Shown here: piece by piece, positions 1 to 9,351 of the stretch | Position numbering within the stretch: the first letter of the stretch is position 1 | Layout of the letters: every line of letters begins with the position of its first letter | DNA from: DASRIA01 sp035650255 | GTDB taxonomy: Bacteria > Actinomycetota > Thermoleophilia > Solirubrobacterales > JBBDJG01 | NCBI GenBank assembly: GCA_035650255.1 | Contig: DASRIA010000057.1 | Span: 1-64,000 of the forward strand | Reading direction: 5' to 3' | Length of the DNA stretch: 64,000 nt | The notes under the pieces: model-generated | Told to the model about the DNA's origin: nothing | The model's input: only the letters and a program-made list of their open reading frames with translations | The model's database searches: none | Translations under genes and position numbers: made by a program

Positions 1-411
1 CTGATCACCTCGCAGATCACGGACGTGCGCTGCCAGGCCGGTACGGCCACTTGCGGTAACGCGAACGCAGCCGACGGCGCCGACTACACCGGCGGCCTGC
101 AGGGATCGGCGACGATCCGGATCTCCGACCACTGGAACGCGGTTGCCGCGGGCGGTGGGCCGGACCCGGCGACTGTCGTCGACATCCCGTTCCCGGTCAA
201 CACGACCTGCGCGAACACCGCGTCGAACACGATTGGTGGCCTCTGCACCGCGAACACAACCGCTAACGCGACTGTTCCCGGCGCTGTCAAGGACACCAAG
301 CGTGCGGTCATCGAAGTCGGTCAGATCGTCATCAACGACGGTGGGCCTGACGGGAACCCGGCCACGGCACCGAACACGACCTTCGCGCGCCAGGGAATCT
401 TCATTCCTTAG
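1..411 (+). CDS. C-terminal part of a secreted protein (left edge cut)
   Basis: The frame is open from base 1, so the gene begins outside the window; the first GTG inside is not a convincing start. The 136 visible residues are the end of a secreted module found twice more here, in the minus-strand genes ending at 514 and 52641. All three share an RI(S/T)D strand motif, a pair of spaced cysteines, a conserved Lys-Arg, a DGGxDG turn and an ending N-x-x-FA-x-(Q/E)-G-(V/I)-F-(V/I)-P. The module looks like an all-beta extracellular domain. The function is unknown. From the relatives I infer a beta-propeller upstream, but it is not visible here. Confidence 0.7.
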   Translation: MITSQITDVRCQAGTATCGNANAADGADYTGGLQGSATIRISDHWNAVAAGGGPDPATVVDIPFPVNTTCANTASNTIGGLCTANTTANATVPGAVKDTKRAVIEVGQIVINDGGPDGNPATAPNTTFARQGIFIP

Positions 412-452
412 TCCGTAGGAGGTTCACGCCCCGCAAGGGGTGTAGCTGGTCA

Positions 453-486
453 GAAAGGCCGGGAGCCGCACTTCTCCCGGCCTTTC
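453..486. terminator. Bidirectional terminator hairpin
   Basis: A perfect 13-bp inverted repeat (453-465 with 474-486, 8-nt loop) lies between two convergent genes. The arms start with GAAAG and end with CTTTC, so each strand gets a short T-containing tail. It probably ends transcription from both sides. Confidence 0.75.
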
Positions 487-513
487 GCCATTCATGGGCC
501 GGCCGGCCCGGAC

Positions 514-2724
514 TCAGGGGACGAAGACGCCCTGCGTCGCGAACACGCTGTTGCCGGCAGTGGCGGCGAGCCCGTCCGCACCCCCGTCCCAGATCGCGAT
601 GCGGCCGGCTTCCCAGATCGTGCGCTTCAACTCGGTCACGGAGCCGGGCGCGACCGCATCCGCGGTGGTGGTGATGCCGCACGTCGACCCCTCGTCGGGC
701 AGCCCTGTGGCGGTGCACGGCACCGTGACCGGGAAGGGCAGGTCGGCCACGGTGGCCAGGTCCGCCGGAGTGGAACCGCCCGAGCGGTCCGTGATGCGAA
801 GCTCGAAGTCGAGCCGCAGCTGCCCGGTGTAGTCGGGGAAGCCGGCGGTCCGCCGGCGCACGTCGGTCATCGCCACCACGATCCTCACGTCCGCTTCGTC
901 GGCGGGCGTGGCCGCGACCCCGGGCAGCGCCTGGAGCCGCACGGACCCGCTCGAGTTGGCGACCGCCCCGTTTGCGTCCGGCGTCCCCACCGTCAGGTGG
1001 GGCGAGGCCTGGGCGGGCGGGCTGCACGAGGGGAAGGCGAGGCCTGGGCCGTGGGTGCGGTTCGGCGCCGTGCAGGCCACGGCCGCCGGCACCAGCGAGA
1101 GGCGCAGCGAGGTCGCGACCCGCGGCCGCACGAAGCCCGGTGCGCTCGAGGCCATGTAGGTGTCCTGCGAGCTGTCGGCATCGCCGCTCCCGAGGGCCTC
1201 GGCGGTCTCGAAGAAAACGCGCGTGCCGTCCGCCGAGGCAAAGGCGAAGAAGGCGAAGAAGTTGCCGGCCCCGCCGGTGGGACCGGTCGAGAGCAGCGTG
1301 GTCCCGCTCTGCGCCCGCTCGTAGAGGTCGGGGAAGGTGCCGCCCGCCGCGGCGACCAGGTGCTCGCTGGTCTCGAAGAACACCCGCCAGGCGTCCCGCG
1401 AGGCGCCCTTGAAGGTGGCGGCGAAGGCCCCGTTCCCGCCGGCGGGGCCGGTGGAGACCAGTGTCGTGACGCCCGCCTCCCGCCGGTAGACGTCCTGGTG
1501 GGAGTCGGAATCGCCCGGGACCAGCGGCTCGGCGGTGTGGAAGATCACACGCGCCCCGTCGCTCGAGACGGCTTGGAACGAGGAGAAGAACGCGCCGTTG
1601 CCCCCGGCCGGCCCGGTCGACACGAGCGTCGTGGTCCCCCCCGTCCGCTCGTACACATCGGTCGCGGCATCCGTATCGCCGGCGGTCAGCGACTCCTGCG
1701 TGTCGAAGAAGACGCGCGTCCCGTCATCCGAGGCACCGCCGAAGAACGCGTGCTGGGCGCCGTTCCCGCCGGCCGGCCCGGTCGACAGCCGGACCAGCGT
1801 GCCGCCGGCCCGCTGGTAGACATCGCCGGCCACGTCGGTGTCGTCGGCGGTCAGCACCTCGTCCGTGTACAGCCAGACCCTGGTGCCGTCTGCCGAAGCG
1901 CCCTCGAAGGCCGCGTCGTAGTCGAAGTCCTCGTTGCCGTTGCCCCCCGCCGGGCCGATCGAGACGTGCGTGGTCGTGGTGCCGGTGCGCTCGTAGACGT
2001 CCTGCGTGTTGTCGAAGTCCGAGGACGTCAGCGGCTCGTCGCTGTGGAAGAACACGCGTGTGCCGTCCCGCGACATGCCTGCAAACGTCGCCGGCACGCC
2101 GAGGTTGGCGTCGGCCGGCCCGGTCGAGACCAGTGTCGTCGCGCCGCCCGTGCGCTGGTAGATGTCGCTCTCGTTGTCGTTGTCCGCGGAGATGAGCCGC
2201 TCGTCGCTGCTGAAGAACACCCGCGAGCCGTCCTCGGAGATCGCGTTGAAGATCGCGTTGAAGTCGGCGTTGCCGCCGCTCGATCCCGTGGAGATCAGGG
2301 TGGTGACACCCGCCGCGCGCTCGTACAGGTCGACAGCCTCGTCGCTGTCGGTGGCCACGAGCGGCTCGGCCGTCCGGAACACGACGCGCGCGCCGGTCGC
2401 CGAGAGGCCCGCGTACGTCGCGCTGAACGCGCCGTTGCCACCGGCCGGGCCCGTCGAGACCAGGGAGGTGACGCCGCCGGCGCGTTCGTAGACGTCCGTG
2501 GCGGAGTCGGTGTCGGCTGCGACCAGCTTCTCGGAGGTCTGGAAGACGGCCCGCGTGCCGTCGGCCGACGCTCCCCGGAAGGTCGCCGACACGGTCCCGT
2601 TGCCGCCGATCGGGCCGGTCGAGATCCGTTCGATCGTGTTGTGGTCGGCTCCGGCGCTGCCGCACGGCACCACGATGGCTGCCACCGCCAGGGCGGCGGC
2701 AACGCCTGCCTTAGACACCCTCAA
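514..2724 (-). CDS. Secreted beta-propeller repeat protein with conserved C-terminal module
   Basis: A 736-residue protein with an N-terminal signal peptide (about residues 1-26, hydrophobic Ala/Val core). About ten repeats of 46-47 residues follow, each built around DGTRVFF-x-T-x-E, D-x-D-x-x-x-DVYER and TTLVSTGPAGGNG. This is a PD40/TolB-like blade pattern and suggests an extracellular beta-propeller. The last ~200 residues are a separate module with spaced cysteines, an LTVG-x-PD-x-NG motif and the ending QGVFVP, shared with the gene ending at 52641 and the fragment at 1-411. The start is TTG at 2724 with a G-run Shine-Dalgarno 5 nt upstream; GTG at 2718 is an alternative. Ligand and role are unknown. 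Binding or surface display is an inference. Confidence 0.75.
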   Translation of the reverse strand: MRVSKAGVAAALAVAAIVVPCGSAGADHNTIERISTGPIGGNGTVSATFRGASADGTRAVFQTSEKLVAADTDSATDVYERAGGVTSLVSTGPAGGNGAFSATYAGLSATGARVVFRTAEPLVATDSDEAVDLYERAAGVTTLISTGSSGGNADFNAIFNAISEDGSRVFFSSDERLISADNDNESDIYQRTGGATTLVSTGPADANLGVPATFAGMSRDGTRVFFHSDEPLTSSDFDNTQDVYERTGTTTTHVSIGPAGGNGNEDFDYDAAFEGASADGTRVWLYTDEVLTADDTDVAGDVYQRAGGTLVRLSTGPAGGNGAQHAFFGGASDDGTRVFFDTQESLTAGDTDAATDVYERTGGTTTLVSTGPAGGNGAFFSSFQAVSSDGARVIFHTAEPLVPGDSDSHQDVYRREAGVTTLVSTGPAGGNGAFAATFKGASRDAWRVFFETSEHLVAAAGGTFPDLYERAQSGTTLLSTGPTGGAGNFFAFFAFASADGTRVFFETAEALGSGDADSSQDTYMASSAPGFVRPRVATSLRLSLVPAAVACTAPNRTHGPGLAFPSCSPPAQASPHLTVGTPDANGAVANSSGSVRLQALPGVAATPADEADVRIVVAMTDVRRRTAGFPDYTGQLRLDFELRITDRSGGSTPADLATVADLPFPVTVPCTATGLPDEGSTCGITTTADAVAPGSVTELKRTIWEAGRIAIWDGGADGLAATAGNSVFATQGVFVP

Positions 2725-2918
2725 TTGCCCCCCAAAGCAGTCCTGCCGGCCCCTTCCCGGACATTCGTGGAGGGGATCGGATAAACACCTTCACCCGCAC
2801 CGGCTGCTCTGTTAGGGTCGGACCGTAGCGCATGGCCGGCTGGCGGCCAAGCCGCCGTTGAGCGCCGGGCTACAGGGTCGGGTCGGGAGCCCGGCGGGTT
2901 CTACCTTTTGGAGGCCAA

Positions 2919-4484
2919 GTGAAGAGGTTCGGGATTTCAGCGGCGCTTGCGCTTGCTCTGGTGGCGGTGTCGCTGCCTGTCGCAGCAAGCGGAACGGAGC
3001 CACCAGGTCCGCCGATCGAGTTCACCGACGGTGTCGCGTCGGGCGACGTCACCCAGTCGCGGGCGGTGCTCTGGACACGCGTCAACGGCCCGCACAAGGT
3101 GACCGTCGAGGTCTCCTGGAACCCGTGGTTCTGGGGCTGGAAGTCGTTCACCGGCAAGTTCCGGACCTCCGCGGACCGGGACTTCACGGTCAAGATCGAC
3201 GCCAAGCACCTCTGGCCGGGCCTGCGCTACTGGTACCGCTTCAAGTCCTCTCCGACGGGCAGCAGCAACCACGACGTGGTCTACAGCGACGTCGGCACCT
3301 TCAGGACCGCGCAGTGGACGTGGCACAAGTCGAACGTCGAGTTCACCTACGACGGCGACTCGGACACCAGCCGCGTTGCGGGCGTCAACCCGTTCAACAA
3401 CTGGGAGGTCCTGGACCGTGCGCGCGAGGAGAACGGAGACTTCTTCGTGTACCTCGGTGACACGATCTACTCCGACTCGAGCTTCCGGCCGGGCGGCCCG
3501 GCGGACACGGTGGACGAGTACCGCGACACGTACGAGGAAGGTCGCACGTACACCGCTCTGACCGAGCTGTTGAAGTCGACGTCCACCTATCCGCTGATGG
3601 ACGACCACGAGGTCCAGAACGACTACGACGGCAAGACGGTCGACCCGGCGCGTTACGCGGCCGGCCGCCAGGCGTTCCTGGAGTGGATGCCGATCCGCGA
3701 GACCGGACTGCCGCACGACCCGTCGTGCGCCGGCGACCCGCTCTACCGGAAGGTCAAGTGGGGCAAGGACGTGGAGGTGTTCATCACCGACCAGCGTTCC
3801 TGCCGCGACGCGGACGTCCAGGCGGTCTGCGGCGGCGACCTCGCCCCGACGATGCCGACCGCGCAGCGGACCTCGTTCCCGTTCAGCCTGTTCCTGAGCC
3901 CCAGCCCTCCACCGGGCTGTCTCGAGGCGATCAACGACCCCAACCGCACGATGCTGGGGCCGGTCCAGAAGGCGAGGTTCAAGGCAGACCTCCTGAACTC
4001 GACCGCGAAACACAAGATCGTCATCAGTGAGCTGGCGTGGCAGCAGTTCTACGTGCTGCCGTACGACCGCTGGGAGGGCTACGGCGGCGAGCGCTCGGAG
4101 ATCCTGAACTTCATCCGGGACAACGGCATCGAGAACGTCACGTTCAACACGACGGACAACCACATGACGATGCAGAACCAGGTGTTCATCGACAACTACG
4201 ACGATCCGGAGACGATCGCCTACGAGGGGATCACCGGCCCGATCGCGACGAACACCTTCCAGCAGGAGGTGCTGGAGTTCGCCGGCCCGGTCGGCCTGTT
4301 CGCGGTCAACTCGGGTCTGAACCTGGTGAACATCGACTGCCGCCACCTGGACAAGTACTCGTACGGGCACGTGCAGTACGACAGGACGACCGGCACGATC
4401 GCCCTGTCGTCGAAGGACCAGGCCGGGGCAGTGGTCACCGATCAGAACACGGCGGTGCCCTGTACGCAGACGTTAGGTCCCTAG
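2919..4484 (+). CDS. phoD: PhoD-like alkaline phosphatase
   Basis: A 521-residue secreted metallophosphoesterase of the PhoD family, which releases phosphate from extracellular phosphomonoesters and diesters. The GTG start has GGAGG 5 nt upstream. A signal peptide covers about residues 1-24. The PhoD N-terminal beta-domain follows, with the typical DGVASGDV and AVLWTRV strands. The metallophosphoesterase core shows YDGDSD, YLGDTIYSD, MDDHEVQNDY and a late TTDNHM motif, which carry the metal-binding Asp and His residues. The length matches the family. A strong hairpin follows the stop. I see no Pho box that I could defend. Confidence 0.88.
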   Translation: MKRFGISAALALALVAVSLPVAASGTEPPGPPIEFTDGVASGDVTQSRAVLWTRVNGPHKVTVEVSWNPWFWGWKSFTGKFRTSADRDFTVKIDAKHLWPGLRYWYRFKSSPTGSSNHDVVYSDVGTFRTAQWTWHKSNVEFTYDGDSDTSRVAGVNPFNNWEVLDRAREENGDFFVYLGDTIYSDSSFRPGGPADTVDEYRDTYEEGRTYTALTELLKSTSTYPLMDDHEVQNDYDGKTVDPARYAAGRQAFLEWMPIRETGLPHDPSCAGDPLYRKVKWGKDVEVFITDQRSCRDADVQAVCGGDLAPTMPTAQRTSFPFSLFLSPSPPPGCLEAINDPNRTMLGPVQKARFKADLLNSTAKHKIVISELAWQQFYVLPYDRWEGYGGERSEILNFIRDNGIENVTFNTTDNHMTMQNQVFIDNYDDPETIAYEGITGPIATNTFQQEVLEFAGPVGLFAVNSGLNLVNIDCRHLDKYSYGHVQYDRTTGTIALSSKDQAGAVVTDQNTAVPCTQTLGP

Positions 4485-4514
4485 GGGGGAACTGCGAGCC
4501 GGTAGCACTACGGA

Positions 4515-4540
4515 AAAGGGGCGGCGCGAGCCGCCCCTTT
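4515..4540. terminator. Bidirectional terminator hairpin
   Basis: An 11-bp perfect stem (4515-4525 with 4530-4540) with a GCGA tetraloop lies between the convergent phoD and the GGDEF/HD-GYP gene. The arms begin AAAGGGG and end CCCCTTT, giving a short T tail on both strands. Confidence 0.75.
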
Positions 4541-4566
4541 CCATTCAATCCGGCCGGCCGCCTCGC

Positions 4567-6192
4567 TCAGGAAGCGACGGCGGGGCGCTCGCTGGTGATC
4601 TCGGCCTCTTCGACGTAGCGCGCGAGCGCGTCGACACATTCGGGGTCGAACTGCGTGCCGGCGTTCCTGGTCATCTCCTCCATCGCCTCCGCGCGTGACC
4701 GCGGCTCGCGATAGGGGCGGCCGCTGGTGATCGCGTCGAACGCGTCGGCCACGTGCAGGATGCGACAGGCCGGCGGGATCGCGTGCCCGCTCAGGCCGGC
4801 GGGGTAACCCGAACCGTCGAAGCGCTCCAGCGAGTGCCGGATCCACGGCACGATCGTCTCGAGGCCCTGGATGCGGGACACGATCTCGGCGCCGCGCACG
4901 GGGCTCTGGCGGATCGCCTCCCAGTCCGACTCGGTGAGCGGCTGCTGCTTGCGCAGGATGTGGTCCGGGATCGAGACCTTCCCGACGTCGTGCAGGATCG
5001 CGGCCATCTGCAACAGCTCGAGGTCGCGCTCCGGCCAGCCAAGCTGGTGACCGATGCCGACGCAGTGCTGGGCAACCTTCCAGGAGTGCTCCTGCTGCAC
5101 GGCCATCCGGTCGTCCACCGCGCGCGCCAGCGCCGTGGCCCAGCTCAGCTCCTTGGCGGTCATCTTCATCGGAGTCGTGCGGCCGCGCTTCCCGGCGTAC
5201 ATCTTCGTGTCGGCGGAGCGCTGGAGCTCGTCGCGGTCGGCACCGTCGGTCGGGAAGCAGGCCACGCCCACGGACGTGGGCGCGCGGGCCGCAAGCGCCG
5301 TCTGCAGGCGCCGCGCGATCGCGGTCGAGTCGTCCGGCCCGGCGCCGGGCACGATCACGGCAAACTCGTCTCCGCCCACGCGGCCGACCGTGTCCATCGG
5401 TCGCGCGGTGTCCCTCATCACGTCCACCGCCCACCGGAGCAGGTCGTCGCCTGCCGCATGACCGCGTGTGTCGTTGACCTCCTTGAAGTGATCGAGGTCG
5501 AGGCTGATCAAGCCGAACGGGCGGCCGTGGCGCAGCGCGCTGGAGAGCTCCGCGTCGAAGCGCTCCTCGAACCCGCGGCGGTTCAGGCATCCCGTCAGCG
5601 GGTCCGCGCGCGACACGCGCGACAGCGCGTCGCGGCGCTGCTCCTGGTTGCGGGCGTGCCATCCGCACAGCGCTGCCGTGACCCCGAGGCACAGTGCGAA
5701 GAACCCCGTGTACTCGGGGTCAGCCTGCTGACCGGCCACACCGACGGCGATGTAGGCCAGGTAGTCCAGCGCTCCGATCACGACCACGGAGACCAGGGGA
5801 TAGGAGAGCGCGGCAAAGATCACCGGCACGAAGAACATCAGCGCCAGCGGGCTGGTGGCGCCGCCGTCCGCCCAGGCGACCGCAGCGGTGAGCGCGATCT
5901 GGGTGATGCTCCACAAGAGGAAGAACGGCTCGCGCCAGCGGCTGCGCACGACGCGCTCGTGCGGGATCAGCACGAACAGCAGCGCGACGACGGCGCCGAT
6001 GCCGAACAGCGATGCGATCAGCTGGCGGTCGGGCCGGTCCCAGGTGGCCGCCACGTACAGCCAGCCGGCCGCGCACAGGACCAGGGTGAGTCGCACGCCC
6101 GCACCGATGCTCTCGGTGCGCGCGCGGACCTCGGAAAAGTCGACATGGCTCTCGTGGCGCGGTGCGTCGGCCATGCATGACATATCGGCCAC
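4567..6192 (-). CDS. Membrane GGDEF and HD-GYP dual-domain c-di-GMP enzyme
   Basis: Up to 541 residues. Residues ~30-178 form about six membrane helices. A GGDEF diguanylate cyclase domain (~190-340) has an intact GGDEF at 273-277 and an inhibitory-site RxxD (264-267) exactly five residues before it. An HD-GYP phosphodiesterase domain (~350-535) has HD at 401-402 and a GYP at 462-464, although the usual paired His before the GYP loop reads RHS here. Both halves therefore look catalytically plausible, making a bifunctional enzyme that makes and breaks cyclic di-GMP at the membrane. Start codons at 6192 (GTG), 6183 and 6174 (ATG) are all possible; GTG has a weak GGCGAG in front. What it senses is unknown. 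Confidence 0.88.
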   Translation of the reverse strand: MADMSCMADAPRHESHVDFSEVRARTESIGAGVRLTLVLCAAGWLYVAATWDRPDRQLIASLFGIGAVVALLFVLIPHERVVRSRWREPFFLLWSITQIALTAAVAWADGGATSPLALMFFVPVIFAALSYPLVSVVVIGALDYLAYIAVGVAGQQADPEYTGFFALCLGVTAALCGWHARNQEQRRDALSRVSRADPLTGCLNRRGFEERFDAELSSALRHGRPFGLISLDLDHFKEVNDTRGHAAGDDLLRWAVDVMRDTARPMDTVGRVGGDEFAVIVPGAGPDDSTAIARRLQTALAARAPTSVGVACFPTDGADRDELQRSADTKMYAGKRGRTTPMKMTAKELSWATALARAVDDRMAVQQEHSWKVAQHCVGIGHQLGWPERDLELLQMAAILHDVGKVSIPDHILRKQQPLTESDWEAIRQSPVRGAEIVSRIQGLETIVPWIRHSLERFDGSGYPAGLSGHAIPPACRILHVADAFDAITSGRPYREPRSRAEAMEEMTRNAGTQFDPECVDALARYVEEAEITSERPAVAS

Positions 6193-6320
6193 TCGCCAAA
6201 CGCCTTTACCGACCCCTGCAACGGGACCGCCAAAGGAGGTTAGCCCCGCGACCGGCGCGGGTAATGAATGGACGTTCAGTCCGGTCCCAAGGGCACAGCG
6301 TCGTCATCAGGGGGGAAGGA

Positions 6321-9245
6321 ATGGGGGCACCAGGTCGTTCGCTTGTCGTGCTTGCCGCGCTCGCCGCGCTGGCGCTGATCGCACCCGTCGCCGCGACCCC
6401 TGCGGCCGGCGGGCCGGTGCGGGCCGGTGCCGCCGCCGTCGACGCCTCCTGGCACGTGGGCGCCTCGGCCGGCCAGTATGCGGAGACCGGCAGCTTCGTC
6501 GGAGCCCACGGCGTCGACCCCACCACGCACTCGTACCGCAAGAACGCCTCGTACGGGATCCAGTCCCGCCTCAGCGCCCGCGCGCTCGTCGTGGAGGGCG
6601 CCAACGGCACGCGCATCGCGCTGGTGAAGAACGACCTCTACATCCCCCAGGACCTGCTGTACCGCCGCACGGCGCAGTTGCTCGAGGAGGGCGATTCGGG
6701 CATCAACCGCGCCAACCTCACGATTGCCGTCACGCACGACCACTCCTCGCCGTACTACTCGTCCACCTCCTGGGGCGCGTGGGCGTTCCAGGACGTCTAC
6801 GACGTGCGCTTCTTCGACTACTACGCAAAGCGCATGGCCGAGGCCGTCGAGCGCGCCGCCGAGCGGCTCGTCCCGGTCCGGATCGGGGCGTCGGTGAGCT
6901 CGTTCGACAAGACCCACCGCCACTCGTACGGGCCCGAGGTGGCCGACGACGGCACGCCGGCCGGCTATCCCAACGAGGAGACCGACCACGACCTCTCCGT
7001 GGTGCGGTTCGACGACGTGTCGGACCCCTCCCAGCCGAAGCCGCTCGCGAACCTCGTCAACTTCAGCCTGCACCCCGAGTTCCTGAACGGCAACGACCTG
7101 ATCTCCGCGGACTACGTCGCGCCGATGCAGCGCATGGTGGACCGCGAGACCGGCGCCCTCACCATCTATACGCAGAACGCCGTCGGCACAGCCGAGCCCG
7201 AGCGCAGCACGTACCACTCGATGCACGAGCGGCTCGAGTTCACCCACCGCGAGTACGCCCAGGCCGAGTACGGCGCGCGCCTGATGAGCGACGCGATCGT
7301 CGACACCTGGCGCGACGTGGAGCGCCAGACTCCGGAGCGGTCCGACAAGTTCGTGCCGTTCCAGGCCCAGCCGGTGGTCGCGATGGAGGACCGCTGGTTC
7401 CCGGGGCCCGTCTCGCACCCCTATCCCGGCGTCTCGAACTGCCGGACCGACAAGGCGGTCGAGGGAGATCCACAGTTCCCGGTCGTCGGCCTCCCGACGT
7501 GCGAGAACGCCAGCGGGGGGTTGAACGCCCTCGCGGACATCTTCGGCCTGGACGGCCCGCCCGAGCCGCCCACCGTCCCGGTCGACCCCGGCATCTCGAC
7601 CGACGACTTCCAGGCGCTCGGGATCCCGCTGCCCGAGAACTACTCGGCGCCCTCGTACACCGGGCTGGCCGAGGACGTCAGCGTCCACCTGCAGGCCTTC
7701 CGCCTCGGAGACATCCTCTTCACCGTCTGCTCGTGCGAGCAGTGGTTCGACCAGTCGCGCAACATCAAGACGCGCACGGACAAGCTGCAGGGCAACGAGC
7801 ACCACGGCTACAACTGGGCCGCGCGATGCTCCTACAACGGCGACCTGTCCGGCACCTGGACCTGTCCCGACCCGCGGAACCCGTCCACCAACCTGCCGGC
7901 CATCCCGACGAAGAACTTCCTCAGGATGAAGGCGCAGGTCAACAACCACGCGAACGGGTGGAACGACCTCTCGAACGTCCTGTGGGCCGAGTCCGAGCCG
8001 ACCGACCCGACGAAGATCAAGGGCAACTACACGCACTCCGAGCTGCCGCCGGGAGTGGGCTACCGCCTGACCGTCCCGATCTCGATGGCGAATGACTACA
8101 ACGGCTACATCGCGAGCTACCGCGAGTACCAGCGCGGCGACCACTACCGCAAGGCCCTGACCGGCTGGGGCCCTCATTCCAGCGACTACATGGCCACGCG
8201 GCTGGTGGGCATGGCCGGCGAGCTGAACGGCGGCCCGCTGCTGCCGAACGACGTCGGGCACGAGAAGGTGGCTCCAGACCTGGCCCTGAACGACCAGCGC
8301 GCGGACAAGCTCGGCGAGATCGGCGAGACCAGCGTGAAGGCCTACGAGGCCGGGCTCCCCGATGACGGCGGGTCGGCCGGCGTGCTCCAGCAGCCCGAGG
8401 ACATCGAGCGGTTCTCCGCGGCCTTCTTCAAGTGGGTCGGCGGGTCCAACTTCACCGACAACCCGCACGTGAAGGTGCAGCGGCTGCAGGCCGGCGAGTG
8501 GAGCGACTTCGCGGGCCAGTCCGGCGAGATCCCCGTGACGGTCGAGTACCCGCAGGGAGAGGACGTGCCCAGCTACCTCCAGGGTGGCCAGCAGTGGCGC
8601 TGGACGGCGCACTTCGAGGCGTTCGCCTCCAACTTCGAGACCATCGAGGGTGTCCGCGCCACGCCCGAGGGCAGCTACCGCTTCGTCGTGGACGGGCTGC
8701 GCCGACAGGGCCGGCAGGCGGTCCCCTACCACCTCGAGTCGAGGACCTTCACCGTCCGGGCGTGGGACGGGATCACGGTCGAAGGGCTCGACCTGGATCC
8801 GAGCGGGCGCGTGGTGTTCGACGTCGGACCGCGGCGGACCCTGACCGTGTCGGGAGGCGGGCCCACGATCGAGGCGGAGCTCGGGCCGATCGACTATCCC
8901 GACAGCTACTCCTCGCCGATCCGCTTCATCGACTCGGGCCGGCAGGCCTTCCGCGACCCGGCGGCACCCGGGTCGGCGGCCAAGCTCGAGTGGTACTGCT
9001 TCCGCTGCTCGTTCCGGCCCTGGGCGGACGTCGGCCGGCCGGAGACCGCCTACGTGACGATCGTGCGCCCGGACGGCTCCCGCGAGCGGGTGCGGGCCGT
9101 GGAGGGCTCACCCGGCTCCTTCTCCTCGGAGCGCGCCCTGAGCCCCGGCGAGACCGCCTTCGTGGCAGCCGGAGACGTGCGCGACGCGTTCGGGAACGTC
9201 AACGGCGCGGATTCGGGCTCTGTAGAGCGCCACAGCGGCTCATGA
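6321..9245 (+). CDS. Secreted neutral ceramidase-like hydrolase
   Basis: A 974-residue exported protein. The ATG at 6321 follows GGGGGAAGGA, which fixes the start; the reading frame is open further upstream but lacks such a site. A signal peptide covers ~1-28. Residues ~38-340 resemble the N-terminal domain of neutral/alkaline non-lysosomal ceramidases: VTHDHSS (His139, His141) matches the zinc-binding HxH strand, and NFSLHP matches the third zinc histidine. The position of the family's GDVSP nucleophile motif reads NAVGTAEP, so the serine chemistry may be lost or changed. The long C-terminal part (~650-970) looks like beta-sandwich domains. The substrate is unknown; ceramidase activity should not be assumed. 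Confidence 0.72.
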   Translation: MGAPGRSLVVLAALAALALIAPVAATPAAGGPVRAGAAAVDASWHVGASAGQYAETGSFVGAHGVDPTTHSYRKNASYGIQSRLSARALVVEGANGTRIALVKNDLYIPQDLLYRRTAQLLEEGDSGINRANLTIAVTHDHSSPYYSSTSWGAWAFQDVYDVRFFDYYAKRMAEAVERAAERLVPVRIGASVSSFDKTHRHSYGPEVADDGTPAGYPNEETDHDLSVVRFDDVSDPSQPKPLANLVNFSLHPEFLNGNDLISADYVAPMQRMVDRETGALTIYTQNAVGTAEPERSTYHSMHERLEFTHREYAQAEYGARLMSDAIVDTWRDVERQTPERSDKFVPFQAQPVVAMEDRWFPGPVSHPYPGVSNCRTDKAVEGDPQFPVVGLPTCENASGGLNALADIFGLDGPPEPPTVPVDPGISTDDFQALGIPLPENYSAPSYTGLAEDVSVHLQAFRLGDILFTVCSCEQWFDQSRNIKTRTDKLQGNEHHGYNWAARCSYNGDLSGTWTCPDPRNPSTNLPAIPTKNFLRMKAQVNNHANGWNDLSNVLWAESEPTDPTKIKGNYTHSELPPGVGYRLTVPISMANDYNGYIASYREYQRGDHYRKALTGWGPHSSDYMATRLVGMAGELNGGPLLPNDVGHEKVAPDLALNDQRADKLGEIGETSVKAYEAGLPDDGGSAGVLQQPEDIERFSAAFFKWVGGSNFTDNPHVKVQRLQAGEWSDFAGQSGEIPVTVEYPQGEDVPSYLQGGQQWRWTAHFEAFASNFETIEGVRATPEGSYRFVVDGLRRQGRQAVPYHLESRTFTVRAWDGITVEGLDLDPSGRVVFDVGPRRTLTVSGGGPTIEAELGPIDYPDSYSSPIRFIDSGRQAFRDPAAPGSAAKLEWYCFRCSFRPWADVGRPETAYVTIVRPDGSRERVRAVEGSPGSFSSERALSPGETAFVAAGDVRDAFGNVNGADSGSVERHSGS

Positions 9246-9351
9246 CCGGGCGCGGCTCTGGCCATTGCGGACCCAACTGCCACGTTTCGGCCCGGGAAGG
9301 CACGGGCACCCTAGATAAGTCACGCCAAGATTCGACAAATCTCACCGAGGA

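Noticed and set aside
997..2784. A 595-codon plus-strand open frame opposite the propeller gene
   Set aside because: It is a shadow of the minus-strand repeat gene: Arg/Gly/Val-biased, no domain, no ribosome-binding site. The minus strand has a signal peptide and regular repeats.
2937..4370. A 477-codon minus-strand frame opposite phoD
   Set aside because: Composition is typical of antisense in high-G+C DNA. The plus strand carries PhoD motifs and a Shine-Dalgarno.
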